Of a stretch of DNA of 5,213 bases, positions 1-4,031 are shown in pieces. The DNA is from Clostridia bacterium (GTDB lineage: Bacteria > Bacillota > Clostridia > Oscillospirales > CAG-272), in assembly GCA_900753285.1 (NCBI GenBank), contig CAADYN010000045.1:1-5213 (forward strand), written 5' to 3'. The translations under genes were made by a program, and so were the position numbers. How positions within the stretch are numbered: position 1 is the first letter of the stretch; the number at the start of each line of letters is the position of its first letter. The notes beneath the pieces are model-generated. The model did no database searches. It was not told the origin of the DNA and saw only the letters and a list, made by a program, of their open reading frames with translations.

Positions 1-182
1 ATTCCCGCGGCTTCTCCCGAGGCTTTCATAGCTTCCTCAGCCGCGTCTATTTTATTTTTTAGATGATTTCCGAGCATCGCGGACAAAATCACAATGACAA
101 GCGCGGCGCATATCACAAAGAATATACGAAACAGCACCTTTGACATTTTTCCGCTGCCGGATCGTCTGGTGTAGTATTTCAA
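1..182 (-). CDS. N-terminal part of a single-pass membrane protein of unknown function (runs off left edge)
   Basis: Only the first 60 or so residues are in the window, so no function can be assigned. Translation from a TTG at 182-180 begins MKYYTRRSGSGKMSKVLF, followed by one strongly hydrophobic segment at about residues 17-34 (RIFFVICAALVIVILSA) and then a charged Ala/Glu/Lys-rich stretch (KNKIDAAEEAMKAS). Basic residues before the hydrophobic helix predict a cytoplasmic N terminus with the rest outside, as either a signal anchor or an uncleaved signal peptide. The TTG start is preferred because GGTGA lies six bases upstream (193-189). An in-frame ATG at 146-144 is the alternative and would drop 12 residues, but its upstream sequence is a poor ribosome site. 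An in-frame TGA at 191-189 prevents further extension. The gene begins 16 bases after the stop of the upstream lipoprotein gene, so the two are probably an operon with coupled translation. The gene is too short to appear as a complete ORF and is easy to miss. Confidence 0.7.
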   Translation of the reverse strand, partial: MKYYTRRSGSGKMSKVLFRIFFVICAALVIVILSAMLGNHLKNKIDAAEEAMKASGEAAG

Positions 183-198
183 ATCTGTTCACCACGGC

Positions 199-1212
199 TT
201 ACTTTAAGCTGAGTACGGGGTATTTTTCCATCGCGTCCGTGTACGTTACCGAAAGCTCCTTTTCCTTTTCCGCGAGAATGAGGTTGTATCTTCCGCGGAT
301 GTAGTCGTCGGCAAGCACGTTGAAGTTTTCCGCGATGAATTCGGCGTCCTTCGGGTAGCGTTTGATTATGCTGAACCCCGCGTCGGTCTTGACTATTCCG
401 CTGATTTCACCTATTTCAAGGGAAAACGCGGCTTCTTCAAAGGCTTCGTGATAGCTTCCGCGCGAGATGTAGTAGCCGTTGTCGGTGTTGAAAAGGTATA
501 AGTCTCCGCCGTACTGCTGTATCATCTCGTCAAAATCCGCGCCGTCGTTCAGCTTTTTCAGTATGTCTTCTGCGAGCGCGAGGTTTTCCTCCTCAGAGTT
601 GCCGTTGTCGTTTGAGATGAGAATCTGCTTAACATGAATGAAATCGGGACCCGAGATTATTCCCTCAAGCTCTTCGTCTGTCGATGGAATCACCTTGTCG
701 TCCATCATTTTGTAAATCAGCTCTTTCGAGAGAATGTCGTTACGCGTGATAAAACGGTACACGGAGTCGTTCATGTGGTACTCCGCTATCTCTTCCGCGT
801 AAACATCGTAGTCGTTCTCGTACCCCTCGTAAATCGCGTCCATTTGAATATCGAGCGCGTCCGTTATATAGCTGTCGTCGGGAGATATTCCGTACTCGTC
901 GCATACATAAAGCGTGGTGTAGAGGTGGACTATAGTCTCGTTTATGCTGTCTTCCAGCTCGCTCAGCTTAGCCGCGCCGCTTTCTCCGAGCCATATGTCG
1001 CTTCCGTCGCCTTTTTCGTAGTCGGACTTTGTGTTCAGCGCAACGTATTTGTATAATTCAAGCGGAACCTCGTATTCACCCACAGTCATAACGACGGTTT
1101 TGTCTTCCTTTGTGCTCTCGAGCTTTTTCTTAGAGTCGCCGCAGGAGGGAAGAGTGAGCAGAAACGACGCCGCGGATACGCATGATAATATTTTAACGTA
1201 AGTTTTTTTCAT
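199..1212 (-). CDS. PrsA/SurA-like lipoprotein with a parvulin-type (PpiC) peptidyl-prolyl isomerase domain
   Basis: Predicted secreted folding factor of 337 residues anchored on the outer face of the membrane. Residues 1-24 form a lipoprotein signal: basic MKKTYVK, a hydrophobic core and a lipobox LPSC with Cys24 as the lipid-bearing residue. Residues 40-180 are an acidic, helical SurA-N-like region. Residues 190-286 match the parvulin fold: the first strand HVKQILI, a helix ending GADFDEM, then YGGD, FEEAAFSLEIGEISG and TDAGFSIIKR. A helical tail (290-325) follows, as in PrsA chaperones. By family knowledge, PrsA proteins help exported proteins fold at the membrane-wall interface. The two histidines usual in active parvulins (in HIL and in GYHII) are Gln196 and Ser281 here, so catalysis is doubtful and a chaperone role is more likely. 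The ATG at 1212-1210 has a weak GGTG ribosome site seven bases upstream. It is transcribed divergently from hprK. I do not use the symbol prsA because the target proteins are unknown. Confidence 0.85.
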   Translation of the reverse strand: MKKTYVKILSCVSAASFLLTLPSCGDSKKKLESTKEDKTVVMTVGEYEVPLELYKYVALNTKSDYEKGDGSDIWLGESGAAKLSELEDSINETIVHLYTTLYVCDEYGISPDDSYITDALDIQMDAIYEGYENDYDVYAEEIAEYHMNDSVYRFITRNDILSKELIYKMMDDKVIPSTDEELEGIISGPDFIHVKQILISNDNGNSEEENLALAEDILKKLNDGADFDEMIQQYGGDLYLFNTDNGYYISRGSYHEAFEEAAFSLEIGEISGIVKTDAGFSIIKRYPKDAEFIAENFNVLADDYIRGRYNLILAEKEKELSVTYTDAMEKYPVLSLK

Positions 1213-1252
1213 GTGATTACACCGATTCAGATAAATATAAAAATTCTAGGAT

Positions 1253-1258
1253 ATTATA
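1253..1258 (-). promoter_or_regulatory. Possible -10 box for the lipoprotein gene
   Basis: On the minus strand TATAAT is read at 1258-1253, about 40 bases upstream of the lipoprotein ATG, in AT-rich DNA. No convincing -35 box lies 16-18 bases further upstream. A second TATAAT at 1299-1294 on the same strand also lacks a good -35. Position and perfect hexamer favour the nearer one, but this is a weak call. Confidence 0.4.
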
Positions 1259-1350
1259 TCAAATTTATTTTAACGAAACGTGAACAGCGATAAATTATAA
1301 GGTTAATTATCCCCATATTTACTTGTACATTACAAAAACGCACAAAAATA

Positions 1351-1379
1351 TTGCAATACGCGCGCCGATATGGTATAAT
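1351..1379 (+). promoter_or_regulatory. Sigma-A-type promoter of hprK with extended -10
   Basis: TTGCAA (1351-1356) and TATAAT (1374-1379) are separated by exactly 17 bases, and TG at 1371-1372 gives an extended -10 (TGGTATAAT). Transcription should begin near 1386, giving a leader of about 30 bases before the hprK ATG. The promoter also shows why a TTG at 1351 cannot be the hprK start codon: that triplet is part of the -35 box. No clear catabolite-responsive element was seen here. Confidence 0.85.
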
Positions 1380-1416
1380 TCCGATAGTAAAATATATGCG
1401 ATCGGAGCCATGCAAT

Positions 1417-2355
1417 ATGGAAGAATTCACGAACAGAGTTGATCTCCAAAAAATAATCACCGAAAACGGACTGAAAGTATTATACACCCCGGAAGACCCT
1501 TCAAAGATAATGATCGCCTCGTCAGACGTAAACCGACCGGGACTTGTTCTTGCGGGATTTTTCGAGCACTTCGACCCGAAAAGAATAGAGATAATCGGAA
1601 ACGCGGAGTCCATGTACATCAAGCAAATGCCGGAGGAGCTTCGCCGCGAGAGACTGACCGATTTCTTTAAGCATCACCCCATTGCAGTCGTCGTAACTCA
1701 CGGAAACGAGGTCGACCCGATACTCATCGAGATAGCGGAGTATTTTGAAGTTCCGGTGTGCTCCACTGAAGAAAACACCAGTGACTTCATGGCGGCGCTC
1801 ATCTCGTTCCTGCATGTGCAGCTTGCTCCTCAGATAACGCGTCACGGTGTGCTTGTCGAGGTCTACGGCGAGGGCATATTCATCACGGGAGACAGCGGAG
1901 TAGGAAAGAGCGAAACCGCAATCGAGCTTATCAAAAGAGGGCACCGTTTCATAGCGGACGACGCGGTAGAGCTTCGCAAGGTATCGGCAAAGTCAATCGT
2001 AGGAACAGCTCCCGAAATATTAAAATACTACATCGAGCTTCGCGGCATAGGAATCGTCGACGTGCGCAGACTGTTCGGTATGGGTTCGGTCAAGGCTACG
2101 GAGAAGATAGACATGGTAATAAATCTCGAGCCATGGGTGCAGGGAAAAATGTACGACCGTCTCGGACTTGAAACCGACTACACCGACATCATGGGCATAA
2201 AGATACCTATGACGACAATACCGGTAAAGCCCGGACGCAACCTTGCGGTGGTTCTCGAGATAGCGGCGATGAACAACCGTCAGAAGAAGATGGGCTACAA
2301 CACCGCGGAAGAATTCAACCAGAAGCTTATGCAGAATATGGGAATTAATGAGTAG
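1417..2355 (+). CDS. hprK: HPr kinase/phosphorylase
   Basis: A 312-residue bifunctional cytoplasmic enzyme that phosphorylates HPr (and Crh, where present) on Ser46 using ATP or pyrophosphate and can also remove that phosphate. In Firmicutes this sets carbon catabolite repression through CcpA and tunes sugar uptake by the PTS. Visible motifs, numbered from the chosen start: an N-terminal domain with RPGLVLAGFF (about 40-49), catalytic-domain entry HGVLVEVYG (His143), Walker A GDSGVGKS (158-165), ADDAVE (Asp181 and Asp182), the family signature IELRGIGIVDV (206-216) and the C-terminal loop PVKPGRN (269-275). Length equals the family norm. The ATG at 1417 is chosen over upstream in-frame codons because the homologous N terminus begins there, CGGAG lies nine bases upstream (1403-1407), and the more upstream codons fall in or close to the promoter. 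No terminator separates it from the zinc-ribbon gene downstream. The usual Clostridia neighbours of hprK (murB, whiA, rapZ) are absent. Confidence 0.95.
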   Translation: MEEFTNRVDLQKIITENGLKVLYTPEDPSKIMIASSDVNRPGLVLAGFFEHFDPKRIEIIGNAESMYIKQMPEELRRERLTDFFKHHPIAVVVTHGNEVDPILIEIAEYFEVPVCSTEENTSDFMAALISFLHVQLAPQITRHGVLVEVYGEGIFITGDSGVGKSETAIELIKRGHRFIADDAVELRKVSAKSIVGTAPEILKYYIELRGIGIVDVRRLFGMGSVKATEKIDMVINLEPWVQGKMYDRLGLETDYTDIMGIKIPMTTIPVKPGRNLAVVLEIAAMNNRQKKMGYNTAEEFNQKLMQNMGINE

Positions 2356-2412
2356 GTTAGATATCCGTCTGCATCCGCAGAATATGGGAATTAACGAGTA
2401 GATATCCATCTG
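2331..2412 (+). repeat. Imperfect tandem duplication of the hprK 3' end
   Basis: Copy A (2331-2371) contains the last codons and stop of hprK. Copy B (2377-2412) repeats it after a five-base spacer. The first 25 bases of each (GCAGAATATGGGAATTAA onward to GAGTAG) differ at a single site (T to C). Copy B then lacks five bases (GTTAG) before ATATCC, and CGTCTG becomes CATCTG. Copy B sits 46 bases later and so is out of the hprK frame. It is a non-coding relic of the C-terminal coding sequence. It accounts for half of the 73-base gap before the next gene. Confidence 0.9.
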
Positions 2413-2428
2413 GGGGGGACAAACCGAT

Positions 2429-2923
2429 ATGAAGAAAAAATGCAAAAACTGCGGAGCTGTGCAGGACGGCACGAGAAACACCTGTATCGACTGCGGAGCT
2501 ATTCTGCCGCCTCCGATGTCACGTGAAGAGGAAAAAGAGCTGAACGAAGCGATTGACGATAAGCTCAGCGGCATGAGTGAGGGAACTGCGGATTTCTATG
2601 TCCCGCTGTGGGCGAAGATAGTGGCGGCTCTCAGTGCGCTGTGCCTTGTCGGGGGAATACTGTTCTGTACTTTCTCCCAAAATGCGAAATATGCCGACGC
2701 CGCATGGATAGCACTGCTTATTCCGACATCGGTGGTTTCTGTGATTTCACTGGCGTTCCCTAAACTCAGATGGATTCTCGCGACCTTCTGCCAAAGATGG
2801 TGGTTCAGCGGTGAGCTTCAACCCTCGGAGACATACCTGTCTGTCCAAAAGCTCATCGGAGTTGTTTGCTTTGTAGTCGCCGCTATATCCCTGCTCGCTC
2901 TTGTGGCTGGCTTTGAATTATAA
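2429..2923 (+). CDS. Zinc-ribbon, three-helix membrane protein of unknown function
   Basis: I do not recognise a named family for this 164-residue protein. It opens with a four-cysteine zinc ribbon (Cys5, Cys8, Cys19, Cys22; pattern CxNC then CIDCGA), then a proline patch and an acidic linker (SREEEKELNEAIDDK, 31-45). Three hydrophobic segments follow at about 60-82, 91-111 and 141-162, with a basic, Trp-rich connection between the second and third (KLRWIL, QRWWFSG). This suggests a cytoplasmic zinc-binding head on a small membrane anchor, a layout common among Firmicute proteins without assigned role. The ATG at 2429 is preceded by a run of seven G (2412-2418) ten bases upstream, which probably serves as an unusual ribosome site. 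It is likely the second gene of an hprK transcript, since no promoter was seen in the gap and a terminator follows. A link to sugar regulation is only positional. Confidence 0.8.
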   Translation: MKKKCKNCGAVQDGTRNTCIDCGAILPPPMSREEEKELNEAIDDKLSGMSEGTADFYVPLWAKIVAALSALCLVGGILFCTFSQNAKYADAAWIALLIPTSVVSVISLAFPKLRWILATFCQRWWFSGELQPSETYLSVQKLIGVVCFVVAAISLLALVAGFEL

Positions 2924-2931
2924 CTGAATAC

Positions 2932-3019
2932 AAAAAGTCTTCGTCAAAGGAAACTCTGAATAACAACCTTAAATCAGAGGCTTCCTAATGCTGACAAAAC
3001 AGCGGCGGGGACTTTTTTT
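2932..3019 (+). terminator. Intrinsic terminator with a repeat in its loop, ending the hprK transcript
   Basis: AAAAAGTCTTCGTC (2932-2945) can pair with GGCGGGGACTTTTT (3004-3017) over 14 consecutive positions as RNA: 11 Watson-Crick and three G-U pairs, followed by the rest of a T7 tract (3013-3019). The enclosed 58 bases are mostly a self-complementary repeat (2947-2986) plus a small hairpin GCTG/CAGC (2990-2993 with 3000-3003), so the whole could fold as a three-way junction. It starts nine bases after the stop of the zinc-ribbon gene. The large interior is unusual for a terminator, so its efficiency is uncertain. Confidence 0.7.
2947..2986 (+). repeat. Palindromic repeat, short copy (40 bases)
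   Basis: The left arm AAGGAAACTCTGAATAA (2947-2963) and right arm (2966-2986, containing TTAAATCAGAG and CTTCCT) are near inverted repeats: AGGAA and CTCTGA pair with TTCCT and TCAGAG. Only two bases lie between the arms. The left arm matches that of the longer copy at 3150-3237 at 16 of 17 positions and the right arm at 20 of 21, while the 50-base interior of the long copy is reduced to CA. It looks like an internal deletion derivative of one element family. Confidence 0.85.
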
Positions 3020-3100
3020 GTGACATATTTCAATCCGCATTTCTGCACGGAATAAAAAACTGTGTAAAGGATAGATTTATATTAACCTATTTTGCGGGGA

Positions 3101-3129
3101 TTGAATTTGACCTTTGTCTGTGCTATAAT
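3101..3129 (+). promoter_or_regulatory. Sigma-A-type promoter of the folT-folC operon with extended -10
   Basis: TTGAAT (3101-3106) and TATAAT (3124-3129) are 17 bases apart, and TG at 3121-3122 gives an extended -10 (TGCTATAAT). The preceding bases (3071-3092) are AT-rich. Transcription should start near 3136, which leaves a leader of about 325 bases containing a repeat, the THF aptamer and the expression platform. The stretch 3020-3100 between the terminator and this promoter shows no gene or other recognisable feature. Confidence 0.85.
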
Positions 3130-3149
3130 TTTCTCATACGGAAAGTTCT

Positions 3150-3237
3150 AAGGATACTCTGAATAAATCGAGTTTTTGCGACAAAAGACTGAAATATGGG
3201 CGTTTATTGCAAAATCACCTTAAATCAGAGACTTCCT
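3150..3237 (+). repeat. Palindromic repeat, long copy (88 bases), MITE-like
   Basis: The left arm is AAGGATACTCTGAATAA (3150-3166). The right arm (3217-3237) contains TTAAATCAGAG then ACTTCCT. The arms pair imperfectly (CTCTGA with TCAGAG, AGGA with TTCCT). Inside, TTTTGC (3174-3179) pairs with GCAAAA (3209-3214), so the transcript can form a long interrupted hairpin. No coding sequence is present. Size, terminal inverted arms and the second degenerate copy 200 bases upstream suggest a miniature non-autonomous element, but I see no clear target-site duplication. It lies wholly in the folT leader and ends one base before the aptamer. A conserved structured RNA is an alternative reading. Confidence 0.75.
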
Positions 3238-3238
3238 G

Positions 3239-3354
3239 ACAGAGTAGATTTTCGGGCGTAAAGTGCCGGCAAAACGGGGAGTTGTTTGTCGGACGAAAGC
3301 AGGAGGCAGAATAAAACTGCATTCCGCTGCGGTCCGAATTTCGCATCCCGCTGT
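3239..3354 (+). promoter_or_regulatory. THF (tetrahydrofolate) riboswitch aptamer
   Basis: The sequence fits the THF riboswitch known upstream of folT genes in Firmicutes. P1 is ACAG/CTGT (3239-3242 with 3351-3354). J1/2 is AGTAG (3243-3247). P2 is 3248-3255 with 3334-3341 (TTCGG/CCGAA plus an outer pair around two T-T mismatches). The conserved strand GCGTAAAGTG (3256-3265) follows, against GCGUUAAGUG in the family. P3 is CCGGCAAA/TTTGTCGG (3266-3273 with 3285-3292). Its loop holds CGGG (3275-3278), which can form the pseudoknot with CCCG (3347-3350) inside GCATCCCGCT. ACGAA (3293-3297) is the conserved strand before P4. P4 (3298-3328) is enlarged: 12 positions with two mismatches and loop AATAAAA. 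Pairings were worked out by hand. Folate-linked genes directly downstream support the assignment. It presumably represses folT and folC when reduced folates are abundant. Confidence 0.88.
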
Positions 3355-3373
3355 ACATATATAAGAGCCGATC

Positions 3374-3452
3374 CCTCTCAGAAATGTTCAGGCGTGTGAT
3401 TTAATGTTCACGTTCCGTATGCGCAAACGCAAGTATGACATTTTTTGGGAGG
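3374..3452 (+). promoter_or_regulatory. Possible expression platform: Shine-Dalgarno sequestering pair for folT
   Basis: CCTCTCA (3374-3380) can pair with TGGGAGG (3446-3452), which includes the folT ribosome site GGGAGG (3447-3452), over seven positions with one G-U. Two small local hairpins in between (3393-3412 and TGCG/CGCA at 3420-3431) would bring the strands together. CTCT (3375-3378) can instead pair with AGAG (3364-3367) just downstream of P1, giving a competing fold. No terminator hairpin abuts the T6 at 3441-3446, so control of translation initiation is more likely than attenuation. The switching model is inference. Confidence 0.4.
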
Positions 3453-3460
3453 TTTTTATT

Positions 3461-4027
3461 ATGAACAATAATGTCAAAAAAAGAAGCAAAGGTTTGACTG
3501 TCAGAGTTATCACAACATCGGCTGTTCTCGTGGCACTTGAGATAGTGCTGAACCGTTTCTGCTCAATCAACACCTTCGGCTGGAAAATAGGATTCAGCTT
3601 CGTTCCCGTTGTGGCGGCGGCTGTCGTATACGGTCCCGTAGTCGGCGCGATTGTAGGAGGACTGGGAGACCTTATCGGAGCGCTTTTGTTCCCCATAGGA
3701 CCTTATTTCCCCGGATTTACTGTCTGCGCGGCTCTCATGGGCGCTGTTTACGGACTGTTCCTCTACCGCGGCGACGGCTCGTTCTCTCTGTTCAAAGGAG
3801 AAAAAGTAAATCTCTTCCGCCATGTTGTTCCCGCTGTGCTTATTAACGGAATTGTCCTCGGACTTCTCGTGGATACGGCGTGGGTAAGCATTCTCTACGG
3901 CTCAAAGACATACTGGGGATGGTTCATGTACCGTCTTCCCGAATACGCGCTTATGGTTCCGGTGAAGATAATCATCATTCCCGCCGTAATAAAGCTCTGC
4001 GAAAAAATAAAGAAAACGATCGGTTGA
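3461..4027 (+). CDS. folT: Folate-specific ECF transporter S component (FolT)
   Basis: A 188-residue integral membrane protein that binds folate and, with the shared EcfT and EcfA/EcfA' ATPases encoded elsewhere, imports it. About six hydrophobic segments are visible (roughly 12-31, 42-58, 59-78, 84-102, 119-142, 160-180), the normal layout and size for S components. Family-like stretches are LNRFCSI (30-36), KIGFSFVPV (42-50), VYGPVVGAIVGGLGDLIGAL (56-75, glycine-rich) and FPIGPYFPGFT (77-87). Substrate specificity rests on sequence resemblance to FolT, the THF riboswitch upstream and folC four bases downstream. All three point to folate. The start at ATG 3461 is fixed by an excellent GGGAGG eight bases upstream. 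An in-frame ATG at 3404 would add 19 basic residues and has no ribosome site. Its product would take up scavenged folates in an organism that may not make enough itself. Confidence 0.92.
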   Translation: MNNNVKKRSKGLTVRVITTSAVLVALEIVLNRFCSINTFGWKIGFSFVPVVAAAVVYGPVVGAIVGGLGDLIGALLFPIGPYFPGFTVCAALMGAVYGLFLYRGDGSFSLFKGEKVNLFRHVVPAVLINGIVLGLLVDTAWVSILYGSKTYWGWFMYRLPEYALMVPVKIIIIPAVIKLCEKIKKTIG

Positions 4028-4031
4028 TATT

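Noticed and set aside
634..1056. Plus-strand open frame of 140 codons opposite the lipoprotein gene
   Set aside because: It lies entirely within a well-supported minus-strand gene and its product resembles no folded protein.
1351..1416. In-frame TTG at 1351 and ATG at 1396 as the hprK start, adding up to 22 residues
   Set aside because: TTG 1351 is the -35 box of a well-formed promoter with transcription starting near 1386; 1396 has no ribosome site; HPr kinases begin where the ATG at 1417 falls.
1410..1442. ATG at 1410 close to the CGGAG motif
   Set aside because: It is out of the hprK frame and reaches a TGA after ten codons.
2020..2574. Minus-strand open frame of 184 codons opposite hprK and the zinc-ribbon gene
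   Set aside because: It spans two convincing plus-strand genes and the duplicated gap, has no ribosome site I can support and no recognisable motif.
3107..3129. TTGACC (3107-3112) as the -35 box
   Set aside because: It is only 11 bases from TATAAT; TTGAAT at 3101-3106 has the correct 17-base spacing.
3150..3237. Repeat pair read as a CRISPR array
   Set aside because: There are only two copies of unequal length, with inverted arms rather than regular direct repeats and spacers, and no cas genes.
3319..3329. GCATTCCGCTG as the 3' end of the THF aptamer
   Set aside because: It gives poor P2 pairing. GCATCCCGCTG at 3343-3353 allows P1, P2 and the pseudoknot, and the first copy is explained as the 3' arm of P4.
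3420..3446. Intrinsic terminator made of TGCG/CGCA and the T6 at 3441-3446
   Set aside because: The stem is only four pairs and nine bases separate it from the T run.
3404..3460. Longer folT beginning at ATG 3404
   Set aside because: The added residues are basic and non-family-like, there is no ribosome site before 3404, and GGGAGG sits perfectly before 3461.
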